Shown piece after piece: positions 25,101 through 38,000 of a stretch of 64,000 nucleotides of DNA; positions within the stretch are counted from its first letter, which is position 1, and each line of letters starts with the position of its first letter. The position numbers and the translations under genes are program-made. The notes beneath the pieces are model-generated. The model made no database searches. It was not told where the DNA came from and saw nothing but the letters and a program-made list of their open reading frames with translations. The DNA comes from Alopecurus myosuroides. Taxonomy: Eukaryota > Streptophyta > Magnoliopsida > Poales > Poaceae. The stretch spans positions 326,560,941 through 326,624,940 of the forward strand of contig CM054057.1 of the NCBI GenBank assembly GCA_028641055.1, read 5' to 3'.

Positions 25101-26928
25101 TAGCAGAAAATAATAGGGTGCTTAAATAAGCAAGGCACTGCTACTCATGTTATTGTTTTCACACAAGTGAAAACTTTAGGGGTCAAGTACTCATAACAAA
25201 CTTATCAAAATGCTACTGGACCTATGGATACAACCCAAAAATATGTGGTCACAAAACCACAAATGATTATGTCAAAATTCCACACATGAGGGAATTTTTT
25301 CATAACCATTCTCATAGTAATGATTAAGCTAATAATGCTTTTCTACCACTTCCAATGCAAGATAGCAGAGGTTATACTAACAAAATATAAGTACCAACAT
25401 GGTACTGGATACACTCAAAAAATCCAAGTGCTTTGCACATGAATTCATCACTCAAAAATGCTATGCAAGTATTACTAAAGAATAATCAAATGCTATTAAC
25501 AAAAATTCTATTTCTTCTCAACTCAAGTCCACACATTCTAACATGATAAAATAGCTAAGTAACACTTAGAAAACAAGTTCACACAACTTATACATGCTAG
25601 AAAACAATATTGTAACACAAAAATATAATCACAACAATTAATTATCTAAAAATGCCAAAATGGCAGAAACATGCATTTTAAAGATCTGTCCACCAAATTT
25701 TGTAGGATGCTCCAAAAATTAAACCCTTATAGGTTTGGATAGCCCTAAACATATACAAGACCATCCAGTTGAGTTTGCATCAAAAATCATTTTTAATAAT
25801 TTTATAAAAATCACCAAAGTGCTCTCTGGTGTTTTACCAAATTGCATGCCATTTCAAAAATACAATGAATTTGGAAGCAAGGTTAACTTCTTCAGTTAGG
25901 AAATTTCAAGGGCTTTCCAATGCAATTGGCCTCACTTCATTTAGAGTTGTAAAATTAAAATGGTGCTCATTTTGGTGTTTTTGGTAGCTGTTGCCAAATC
26001 ATTTTTCATTTCAAATCTATCCATCCAAATGTAGATCTACAACTTGGAGGTGGTTTAGATTTTGTTTATCTACCAGTGGGAAATTTGGTTTGGTCAAATT
26101 AATTTGTTTGGTTAGGTTTTAAGGCCAAAAGTAACCATGCATCATTCCTGTAAAAATTAAAATGGAAAAGAAGGCAGGGATGGGCCAGATCCATCGTGGG
26201 CCGGCTAGACCTGCCTCACCGCGCACGGATCTACCCGCAGGTCGCTGACGCGCGGGCCTCCGCCCTCGTGGCAGCCACGCGGCAGATCCGCGGCCCCACG
26301 GGCAGGTTCAACTCATTTGCGCGCGGTCAAAGGGTGCGCTGACGTCGCTACGATGTCATCACCGCGTCACTCGCCGGCGGACTGCTCCGGCGAGCTGCAA
26401 TCGAGCGGTACAGGGCGCCATTTTGCGATTAAAACATACCCAAGCGTTTCTCTCGTTGCGGGCTACCGAACAGAGGCAACCTCGTTTCTGGGGAGTGGCC
26501 GGAGAGACCACGGCGACGACGGCGTGCGACGGCCGGACAGCGGAGGTGGCTCGGGGGCGATTCCGAACGAGAGGGAGGGGGGAAAGTGGACGGCGGGGTC
26601 CGTGTGCTCACCCTAGGCGCGATGGAGGACTCGACGAGGTCGGAGGGGGCTCGAGACGACGCCGATGGCTCGCCGGAGTGCCGTCGGGTTCGGGGAAGAA
26701 TCGGGATGGCGCGGCCACCTCGAGGCAATACGCCTCGATTCCTTCGGCACTGAGCACCACCACGACATGGCGGAGCGAATGAGACCAACGGCTGCCGGCG
26801 GCGTGCTCCGCAGTGGCCAATTCGACGGCGAGGTGTTTCGGCCTAGGGTTTGGTTGGAAAAAATATCTAGAGGGAGAGAGGAACTTCCAGGGAGAGAGAG
26901 GGGGCAGGTAGCATCCACTTGGGGGGGT

Positions 26929-26938
26929 TTTATCTATC
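26929..26938 (-). promoter_or_regulatory. Candidate TATA-like element in the element D LTR
   Basis: On the minus strand ATAGATAAAA lies just upstream of a GC-rich, CpG-rich stretch that looks like a transcribed leader. If this is the promoter, U3 is about 1.3 kb and R-U5 about 4.8 kb. The same site is in the right LTR (26929-26938 plus 9939). It is a weak TATA match and no transcript data are available. Confidence 0.3.
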
Positions 26939-28019
26939 TAGGAGTCTTCTACTCGAAGGCAATGGAGCATGGGCCTCCATGCCTGCTACTTCGTCATCTA
27001 CAGGAAGAAGAAGATGACCATGTGACTAGGATTACAACTAGGTCCTTGGAATATTACAAGTAGGTCCCTGTTCCCTCTGGAAATGGATGTTTTCACTAGG
27101 CAAACAAAGTTTAAATTTTAAATCCTTTTGCCCCAAATTCTAATTAGTTGAGATACACAACATATGTGAAAATTGGATCAATTGGTGAAACTTTATAATT
27201 CAAAGTTGTTCAAATTTGAATTCTTACAAAAATGGACATTGAATTTATTAGACTACTTAGGAGCTTCCAAAAATGATAATTTTTGGCACACATTCCTTAT
27301 TTAATGTGTTACTTATGTGGTAGAAATTTCAAGTCATTTAGAGTTACTTCATAGAACAAACTTGTTCAAATTTCAAAAAGGTGCTGTGAAGAAAACAGGG
27401 GTTTTTGGAAACTTAAACAATTCAAAAACTTGTTTCCTTTTGGTTTTCATCCTCATTTATGATATAGAGCATGTGGTATTTATTTCATGTCATTTGGAAA
27501 AAGTTTGTAGAACAAACTTGTTCAAAATCCCAAATGTTGCTGTGGAGAAAAAACCATGTTTTCAGGACTTTAATGGATTCAATTTTTGGTCTCCTATTGT
27601 GTGTGTTCCTTATTTGATATAAGGAAGCAATGGTATGAATTTCAAATCATTTGAGGAAAGTTTCCAATAGTAACTTGTTTTAGTTTTCTGTTTCTAGAAA
27701 TATTGGAATTTCTATTTAATAAAGCACTAGGCTTTTCTTTATCAATCCTTTTGCCAAAATATTTATGTGACTAGAGATAGCAAGTCAATGCTCTCCAATA
27801 CCTTTGTTTTTAATCTTGCAAGGTTGGAAAAACATTTGATAATATTTTGGTGAAGCATTTAAGAATGCCTCTTTTTCTGATAATCATCTATGGAAATTTA
27901 TTAAGTGTTTCATCTTTCTTAATTTGGGTCTTGTAATAATATTCAACAAGTATTGGATTCATAAGATAGTTTTGTAAAACTCTTTGATCAATATTTACTT
28001 TAGGAAATATTGCCAAAGT

Positions 28020-28077
28020 CATTGGAACAATATGTTGAATATTTTTATCATTGGAACAATATGTTGAATATTTTTAG
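28020..28077 (+). repeat. 29-bp tandem duplication in element D LTR
   Basis: Two copies of a 29-bp unit beginning CATTGGAACAATATGTTGAA, back to back. The same duplication is in the right LTR at 37959-38016, so it predates the insertion of D. Confidence 0.9.
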
Positions 28078-28243
28078 TTTACTGCTTTGCTATCCTTTTT
28101 AAGTTTGCTTTCAATTTCTTAGCCATGTAAGCTTATATAACTAGTTTGTTTAGTTGCACTCAAACAAACACAATCAAAGTTTAATTGTCAAGCAATTAGC
28201 AAAACAACTGTGTTAACATGTATTCCAAAATTGGGATGTGACA

Positions 28244-28258
28244 GGTCTTCCCCCCTTA
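28244..28258 (-). other. Polypurine tract of element D
   Basis: On the minus strand TAAGGGGGGAAGACC, directly before the 3' LTR start TGTCACATCCC. Next to it, at 28263-28282, is the inverted repeat GAATCTCG...CGAGATTC, a phrase I know from the 3' end of Tekay-type chromovirus pol. Confidence 0.85.
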
Positions 28259-31200
28259 AAAAGAATCTCGTCCCCGAGATTCACAAGCGAGGACTAAGGA
28301 AGGGCCAACAAACACAATGTTAGTGTTGGAGTGCAGGTGCTTCCCCCCTTTGACTTTTCTTGGGAGGTGGGGTACATCCCTAAATTAGTGAATTCACTAT
28401 TAAAAGAAGTACACCAGTACTTGTTTTAGGTCCAAAACTTTTGTTTCTTAGTTTGAACAAAAATTAAGGTTAGTACAGAACTACCTGGAAATGTACCGTC
28501 AATTTTTACATGAGTTCCTAGCTATATCCCACATCTTACATAACACATATGGAGTGGTATACCACTCTCATAATAAGGTATATAATAAGCTAAAAGTATA
28601 GCTTGTGGGTGCAAAAAGGTTAGGTTGCTAAGGTAAAACAAACAGACAGAACAAATACCCATGGCAGTGGTTATTACTCACCACAAGCAACTATCACTTA
28701 AAGTGTTCATGATTTTAGTTGGATGTTTTTGATTCTTAAGATACTCTTAAGCACAATCATAACACAAGTATAAACTCATGCTAAGGTAAAACATTTAAAC
28801 AAAATCCAATAAGCAAGCAAACAACACCACAGATGAATAGACTATTTATTCACTAGGTTATTGTTTATTAGAGGTTTTGGAATCCATCAATCATGAACAA
28901 TTAGCAAACAACCAGTAGCTAAAAACCAATTAATTCAATCATAAAGATAATCTAAAACACCATCTTTACACAAGATGAAACTCCTATTTCACAGGCATAA
29001 AAACAGGACTGCACAAATAACATACTAGTATGAAAAATCTACACCAGCATGCTATAAGAGATAATCATATCCTATAACCATAGAACATGAAACTAAATAA
29101 TTGATGGCATTATAACAGAAGTAATAACTTCCTAAACATGTTATATCAACACATATACTCAGAAAATAAAAAGAGGTTAATACTAGAGCAAAAATCACCA
29201 TTTTCTAGTGGTGAAACTAGTTTCACTCTAGAGAAATAAACAATGCTAATCATGATCTTTAAACTTAAACAATCAAGTCATGAATATAAATGTACCTAAT
29301 AATAGTACACAAAACTTACTCATGTTAGTAAGCACAAACATCAAAACAATCCCATGATACAACTATTAATCATGCAGAAATTTTCTTCTAGCAATTTCTG
29401 TTTTGTTTAACCAATTACTAGCAAACAAGCAAGGTATAACTCACACAACCAGTAGCTATGCAAGTAATGAAAAGTTATCTAAACCTTCTCAAAAATCCAT
29501 ACACTCAATTTAAAATCATTCACAAACAATCTACCAATCAACAGGAATTTATTTTATTTGCGAACAATTTAATTTCAGCATACGATAGTGAAACATTTCT
29601 TAACATGATACCCCTAAGGAATATTATGCTAACAAAAGGATCACACCTAAACATATTAGTATTTACTAATAAGAAATAAACTTCTCACTTTCATAGGTGA
29701 GAACAAACAATTATATTTTCCATGGTGGAAAATAGAAATCAATCACATAGTGAAACATGCTATTTTCACACAGGTGTATGGTTGGGGATTTTCATCCTCA
29801 AGCCAAAAGGCAATGGGACCAGTGGGCTATGGCCCACTAATACCAAGTAAAAATAGGTACTAAGCCTATGATTACTCATGAAAAACTTTGCATACAAGAT
29901 AAAAATATAATACTATTTAATCTAGTGAAGCAATACTAGTGCATATTGATAGTAATGCTTACACATGCTTTACTATTAAGAGACATGCAAGCTAACATAG
30001 GTACAAGCATCAAAATATCAGTACCTAAATGGTACTGGACTCAAAGAAAACATAGCACAAAATTTATCAAAGCATTCACACAAAGATCTAGCTTTCACAA
30101 TAATTGCAAATAATAAAAACTGGAAAAATAGCAAATGTTACTCATGATTTGCTATAAGATCACATGCAAGTTAATGAAGATAACATCATATAAATAACAG
30201 TACCAAAATGGTACTGGATCTATCATAAACCTAGCAAAAATCTAGGTACAACAAATCTACAAGGATTTGCCCATTCAACAATCCAAATAATAAAACTGGA
30301 AGGTAACAAATGCTATTTCATTTTTATTCGAGTTTCCAAACATGCACACACTTTCTAGGGCAGATTTCTTGTGAGAAAACAACATAATAACAAGTCCTAA
30401 CAATTCCATATAAGTTAGGAAGCAAGATTGAATAAAACACAAATTTATTTCAATCAAGAGCACACAAAGAAACAACAACAGGAAAACTGCTGTTTTCCAG
30501 ATCTATTATAAACATTCCATCGTTCACTTAGTTTTCTAAATCTCGAATCTCATAGTACTTACAACGTCTACTAAGATTTGGTTTCCAAAATAGATACACC
30601 CGATATCGTATTGGCTAGCAAACGAATAGGTCATCATTTTATTTTCTCGTGACTTCTCCTTTTTACCAACTATATTAAAAGGTGTCGTGAGTCACTTAAT
30701 TTCTTGGTTTAGAAAGAGTTGTCAGTAGTTCACATGATTTGGTTAGGTGTCAACCTAAGATTAGACCAAGCATGTTAGTCTTGTTAACTTTCTAATTAAT
30801 CATGTTTGTCCGACAAGATACGACTAGCGTCATACGTCGAACATTGAATCGTGCTCTTTTGATTGGCTTTTTGAGGGGGTTGCGCATCATGGCATGTGAA
30901 CACTTCTTTTTCACCTTTCTCTAGAGGAGGGAGGTATATAACTTTTAAAAGGGATTTCTCTTGTTTGGTCTTTTAAAAGGGAACATAAAAAAAAAGTGCA
31001 ACGTTTAGCTAACAGGGTAAATAGAGTCTTTTGCAAACAGACAAAACATATAGGTTTTGGTCAGTATTGGTTGGTTTTCTTCACGCCTTTTCTTCTTTGA
31101 AGGTTTTCATTGTTGGAGCTTTATCTGTTGGAGTGCATCACTGGTAGCAATGCTATCAGCTCGTGTGGCTTGATGGTCCTCTATATAGGCCCAACGGTGC

Positions 31201-32045
31201 TTTCATTGATGGTGGGGAAATGGTGGTGGTTCACGACGGGTCGCATTATGAAGCGAAAACAAGTATAAGTCTAAGCAACAAATTCTTGTTTTTGAATACT
31301 ATACAAACATTTTTGCTTGCAAAAATTTAACACGAGGCGATTCAAAAACAAGAGCGGGGCAAGCACAAATCTGCAAAATTTGAGCACCCTACAAACATAT
31401 AGAAGCCTAGATGAATCAAAATCTACACCACACAATAGCACAAAGTCCTACGGACACACATAAACAAGCCAAAACACACAAACAAGACTCCATTGGGGCT
31501 ACGTCGGGGAAGGCGACTCATGGGGTAATCGCTAAATTACTCCAAACTAGACTGATCCAAAATCCTAGAAGTGGCTGAAGAACTATATCTACTTCTGACC
31601 AACATTACTGTAGAGCTAGGCAATTATTTTGGTCTTCTCGGGACAACGGCAAGTATAAACGTTTTTTGGATAGAAACAAGATACTAGAAGTAAAGTTTTG
31701 ATAAAACTTTATGCAACAATCTGTTTTTGAAACTCCAACTATTTTCTGGACAGAAAACTTCAAAGACGAGAGATGTTTCAAAAACAGAGCGGAGCAGTTG
31801 CAAACAAGTAAGAAATAAACTCTTAACCGAGAGAGATACCAACTCGGTAAGGCCCGCCCTTCGAACCACTGTTCAAGGACGCCCTTGATATGCATTTAGA
31901 ATCTTTTGAAAAGATAAAAAGGAGGGGAAAATATACAAAAATTCCCTTAGATAAAAATAATGTAGATAGTAAATAGGTTTGTACTCAAAACTACTTTTCT
32001 TTCCTATCTGACGTCCATGCTAACTAAGGTCTCCTAAGGTCAGGA
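28259..32045 (-). other. Non-coding core of element D
   Basis: About 3.8 kb, strongly A/T-rich, with no open frame above about 100 codons and no gag or pol motif on either strand. It contains modules like those in the LTR: 'accagtgggctatggcccac' near 29818, and GTACCTAAATGGTAC-type pairs near 30020 and 30205. The core probably keeps only signals for packaging and copying by a partner element. Confidence 0.8.
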
Positions 32046-32059
32046 TGGCTCTGATACCA
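32046..32059 (-). other. Primer-binding site of element D (initiator Met tRNA type)
   Basis: On the minus strand TGGTATCAGAGCCA, four bases from the inner end of the right LTR. It fixes the right copy as the 5' LTR and the orientation as minus. Confidence 0.92.
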
Positions 32060-32063
32060 ACTC

Positions 32064-35000
32064 TGTAAGGACCCCAGACCGGCAGTCTGAAACCCTACGT
32101 ATGCATACATTCACGATCCCAGAAAGATCAGTCGTGAACAACATACACAGTTGGCACACAGATATACATCATCCATTACACGAATACATAAAGGTATTAC
32201 ACAAATGATCACATGATCAAGTCTAGCACAACTGCCAAAAGGGCAGGCACTTAACAAACACAGCGGAAGACAAATAAAACACAACGTAGTTGAGCCCAAG
32301 TCACGCCTTAACCTACAGGCTGCTGACCCGGAGACGATCCTAGTTCGCAAAGCCGTCAACTCCGTACTTCTCTTCATAAATATCCTTTTGAGGCTCCTTC
32401 TCCAAATCTGATAAGTAGATACCAGGGGCGAAACCATAATGAGTACATTTGAATGTACTCAGCAAGACATCCATCATGTCACTTACCAACATGCAAATAT
32501 GCTTATATGGTGGTATAGGTAAGCTATAAATATGGTTCACTATCAATGGTGTTCATATATGATGACACCACAGTTGCAGTCAGGTTTATCTGTATCTTCG
32601 TGAAGAAGATTCTTCAGAAGAAAAATAATATATAGATTTATTTCTCTTGTAGATATCACATGTACAAGAGGTTTTGTAAAGTTTTGTTAAAGAATATTTT
32701 CTCTTTGCAAAACTTCTTGGAATCAGTTTCCAGAACTCTTGCTTAGAGTAGAAAAGGTTTTCTTTGCAAAACATTTTGTTTTGTATAACAACACCTGGCT
32801 TTCCATCATCAGTATCTCGCAGATACAAAGTTCCTTCCTTTCCGAACTTCACAAGTTCAACACTTCCTTTCCAACATTTCCCTTTCAGAAACTTCCTTTT
32901 TGAAAACATTGACACAATGCTAGCTACATGGCCATTCAACTGTCCATATCCGAGGACGCGGCTTCTTCGAAAAAGTTGTACTCTGCAGAGGTGTACACAT
33001 CCACCAGATCCAGTACACCTCCCGTGAACAATCACGGACTGTAACAACAGTATGTAAACATCAGGTATCTGATCATAACCATCCACTATGTTCAAGCTAG
33101 AATATGCCTATCTCTCAGTTTTAATCTCCTCGGCACCATGTCGCACATCGCCATGACAGGAGACTCAACCGATGCAACCGGAGGGAAAATTAATCCCACA
33201 CTTTATATGCCTCAACATTGGGAGTTTTGACGACATTCGGTTCGAGGGTACGACGCCCCTTATAGCGATTGAGATAGCACACACTAATAAGAACAAACTT
33301 CAAGTTAAGCCCCGTGCCCATGTTGGGGTAGGGTGGCAGTACGGTAAAGGTTGTCCGGCGAAGACTAGGTTATGTGTCATTTTTGAAAACACCACTTTCT
33401 CAAAAATGACCACTTCCACATTCCTCCGGAGAACAAGGATCCGCCTTTTCTCCGGGTTTTTCCGTAAAGCCTTTGTTTCGTAGAATCACAATTTTAGGGT
33501 GTCCACTTAGGGACTAGTATATTTGATGGTAATAAATACCATAGGGTGGCTTATGGGCTTGGTATTACCAAGTTTAACTACTGGCATGATAGCAACCTAT
33601 AATATAGTATAGTAGTAATTTCCACATCAAAAATAGTTTTGATAATCAAGTTTTGGTAAAACTTCAGAGGTAAAACATGCATGATAGATAATGATAAGTA
33701 TTGTATCAGCAAGCAATCAGGATGGCTTGCCTGGTATCTCTTTGTGTCCCTGGTTGTTGGAGTGACTGGAACTTGAAACAGAGCTTCACGACACTTCCTT
33801 CCTCTTCGTTTTCTAACGCCGTAAAAAGAGAATAAAGGACACACATTCAGAACCAAACAAGACAAACAAGGCTACAAGTAATACATACAGCAAGCAATCA
33901 AGAAGTACCACCCAAGTTCTCAATTTTTCCCTTAAGAAAAATTGGCATAAAAACTATAGTTGAAAAGTCTGCTTTTTTTCCTAGTGTTTATGTGTGGCCA
34001 ATTCAATGATTTTTAGTTAAGAACACCATGGACCAGTGGGGTAAAGCACATGTTACTAGACAGTAGGGTGTCACATAAAACACATTTTTATGTCTAAAAA
34101 TTCCCACAACAATCTCTATGGCTAGCACACATAATTTGCTAAATTACTCAAGTGGTGAAATAAGCTCATGACAACAAGTCAAACCTATTTTTCCACCATG
34201 AGGCAAACATACCAGTGGGTGTCCCACTATTAAATATGCTCACCAAGAGTTTAATAAGCCTCTGGTCACTTTTATAAAAGTGCTCCAAACAAACAATCTA
34301 GCATCCAAAAACTCCTACTCATACTAGTAGAAAATTTAGGAAAAATACTAGACTAGTTTAGGCTACACTAGTTAATTTTATGCACAAGTGTGCAAGCTAG
34401 CAGAGGAAAAATACTCCTCTAACTAGTACCATAAATGCTACTGGATTCCACAAAATAACATAAAAAAACATAGCTAGGAAACAAGGAAAAACTATGCTTA
34501 AAATGCTACACATGTGAGGAGATTAATTCCTAGTCATCCAAGTGTTATTCATGCTTTTATGCTACTTAAGAGGAAACCTATCAGAGGTGAAAACCCTAAG
34601 ATAATAATGCCACAAGGACATTCCATCCTCTGGTTTCCATACCAAAGATTCATATTTTTCCCTAAGGGAAAACAAGACAAAAAGCATACATGAATATCCT
34701 AGTGTGAAATCTAGTCCTTAAGCATTTCTATTTTTAAACCTATTTCAAAAACAAGCACCAAGTAACTAGAGGTTCTATAACCAAAATAACAGTACCTAAA
34801 TGGTACTAGTTTCATGAGAATTAATCTAGCAATAAGCCTAAAAAGCATTTAAAGATCTACTCAAAACATATATAAAAGAAACACATCTAGTGTGGGGAAA
34901 TAATGTTTCCACCAAAAATGCAATGAAACCAGTGGGTGTTCCACTAGCATATCAAAGCATTAAGAGGTCACAATGCCTCTGGTCCACTTGCTAAAAATTT

Positions 35001-38000
35001 AACAAAAGACTAAACAAGCTTGTAGTGCAATAACAATACTAGCAGAAAATAATAGGGTGCTTAAATAAGCAAGGCACTGCTACTCATGTTATTGTTTTCA
35101 CACAAGTGAAAACTTTAGGGGTCAAGTACTCATAACAAACTTATCAAAATGCTACTGGACCTATGGATACAACCCAAAAATATGTGGTCACAAAACCACA
35201 AATGATTATGTCAAAATTCCACACATGAGGGAATTTTTTCATAACCATTCTCATAGTAATGATTAAGCTAATAATGCTTTTCTACCACTTCCAATGCAAG
35301 ATAGCAGAGGTTATACTAACAAAATATAAGTACCAACATGGTACTGGATACACTCAAAAAATCCAAGTGCTTTGCACATGAATTCATCACTCAAAAATGC
35401 TATGCAAGTATTACTAAAGAATAATCAAATGCTATTAACAAAAATTCTATTTCTTCTCAACTCAAGTCCACACATTCTAACATGATAAAATAGCTAAGTA
35501 ACACTTAGAAAACAAGTTCACACAACTTATACATGCTAGAAAACAATATTGTAACACAAAAATATAATCACAACAATTAATTATCTAAAAATGCCAAAAT
35601 GGCAGAAACATGCATTTTAAAGATCTGTCCACCAAATTTTGTAGGATGCTCCAAAAATTAAACCCTTATAGGTTTGGATAGCCCTAAACATATACAAGAC
35701 CATCCAGTTGAGTTTGCATCAAAAATCATTTTTAATAATTTTATAAAAATCACCAAAGTGCTCTCTGGTGTTTTACCAAATTGCATGCCATTTCAAAAAT
35801 ACAATGAATTTGGAAGCAAGGTTAACTTCTTCAGTTAGGAAATTTCAAGGGCTTTCCAATGCAATTGGCCTCACTTCATTTAGAGTTGTAAAATTAAAAT
35901 GGTGCTCATTTTGGTGTTTTTGGTAGCTGTTGCCAAATCATTTTTCATTTCAAATCTATCCATCCAAATGTAGATCTACAACTTGGAGGTGGTTTAGATT
36001 TTGTTTATCTACCAGTGGGAAATTTGGTTTGGTCAAATTAATTTGTTTGGTTAGGTTTTAAGGCCAAAAGTAACCATGCATCATTCCTGTAAAAATTAAA
36101 ATGGAAAAGAAGGCAGGGATGGGCCAGATCCATCGTGGGCCGGCTAGACCTGCCTCACCGCGCACGGATCTACCCGCAGGTCGCTGACGCGCGGGCCTCC
36201 GCCCTCGTGGCAGCCACGCGGCAGATCCGCGGCCCCACGGGCAGGTTCAACTCATTTGCGCGCGGTCAAAGGGTGCGCTGACGTCGCTACGATGTCATCA
36301 CCGCGTCACTCGCCGGCGGACTGCTCCGGCGAGCTGCAATCGAGCGGTACAGGGCGCCATTTTGCGATTAAAACATACCCAAGCGTTTCTCTCGTTGCGG
36401 GCTACCGAACAGAGGCAACCTCGTTTCTGGGGAGTGGCCGGAGAGACCACGGCGACGACGGCGTGCGACGGCCGGACAGCGGAGGTGGCTCGGGGGCGAT
36501 TCCGAACGAGAGGGAGGGGGGAAAGTGGACGGCGGGGTCCGTGTGCTCACCCTAGGCGCGATGGAGGACTCGACGAGGTCGGAGGGGGCTCGAGACGACG
36601 CCGATGGCTCGCCGGAGTGCCGTCGGGTTCGGGGAAGAATCGGGATGGCGCGGCCACCTCGAGGCAATACGCCTCGATTCCTTCGGCACTGAGCACCACC
36701 ACGACATGGCGGAGCGAATGAGACCAACGGCTGCCGGCGGCGTGCTCCGCAGTGGCCAATTCGACGGCGAGGTGTTTCGGCCTAGGGTTTGGTTGGAAAA
36801 AATATCTAGAGGGAGAGAGGAACTTCCAGGGAGAGAGAGGGGGCAGGTAGCATCCACTTGGGGGGGTTTTATCTATCTAGGAGTCTTCTACTCGAAGGCA
36901 ATGGAGCATGGGCCTCCATGCCTGCTACTTCGTCATCTACAGGAAGAAGAAGATGACCATGTGACTAGGATTACAACTAGGTCCTTGGAATATTACAAGT
37001 AGGTCCCTGTTCCCTCTGGAAATGGATGTTTTCACTAGGCAAACAAAGTTTAAATTTTAAATCCTTTTGCCCCAAATTCTAATTAGTTGAGATACACAAC
37101 ATATGTGAAAATTGGATCAATTGGTGAAACTTTATAATTCAAAGTTGTTCAAATTTGAATTCTTACAAAAATGGACATTGAATTTATTAGACTACTTAGG
37201 AGCTTCCAAAAATGATAATTTTTGGCACACATTCCTTATTTAATGTGTTACTTATGTGGTAGAAATTTCAAGTCATTTAGAGTTACTTCATAGAACAAAC
37301 TTGTTCAAATTTCAAAAAGGTGCTGTGAAGAAAACAGGGGTTTTTGGAAACTTAAACAATTCAAAAACTTGTTTCCTTTTGGTTTTCATCCTCATTTATG
37401 ATATAGAGCATGTGGTATTTATTTCATGTCATTTGGAAAAAGTTTGTAGAACAAACTTGTTCAAAATCCCAAATGTTGCTGTGGAGAAAAACCATGTTTT
37501 CAGGACTTTAATGGATTCAATTTTTGGTCTCCTATTGTGTGTGTTCCTTATTTGATATAAGGAAGCAATGGTATGAATTTCAAATCATTTGAGGAAAGTT
37601 TCCAATAGTAACTTGTTTTAGTTTTCTGTTTCTAGAAATATTGGAATTTCTATTTAATAAAGCACTAGGCTTTTCTTTATCAATCCTTTTGCCAAAATAT
37701 TTATGTGACTAGAGATAGCAAGTCAATGCTCTCCAATACCTTTGTTTTTAATCTTGCAAGGTTGGAAAAACATTTGATAATATTTTGGTGAAGCATTTAA
37801 GAATGCCTCTTTTTCTGATAATCATCTATGGAAATTTATTAAGTGTTTCATCTTTCTTAATTTGGGTCTTGTAATAATATTCAACAAGTATTGGATTCAT
37901 AAGATAGTTTTGTAAAACTCTTTGATCAATATTTACTTTAGGAAATATTGCCAAAGTCATTGGAACAATATGTTGAATATTTTTATCATTGGAACAATAT

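Larger units (their letters stand above)
22125..28243 (-). repeat. Element D 3' LTR (left copy, 6119 bp)
   Basis: On the + strand it starts TGTAAGGACCCCAGACCGGC and ends GGGATGTGACA; on its own strand it starts TGTCACATCCC. It is mostly A/T-rich, with a GC-rich block at 26190-26900. It has no supported gene: short open frames at 22172-23926 and 26317-27622 occur identically in both LTRs but show no domain. A 29-bp tandem duplication lies at 28020-28077. Degenerate modules with GTACC...GGTAC inverted pairs occur at about 24480, 24850, 25200 and 25390. Confidence 0.95.

Noticed and set aside
26317..27063. GC-rich open frames (99-132 codons) on both strands in the D LTR as possible captured gene
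   Set aside because: Several overlapping frames on both strands are open only because of GC composition; no domain or exon structure is seen.
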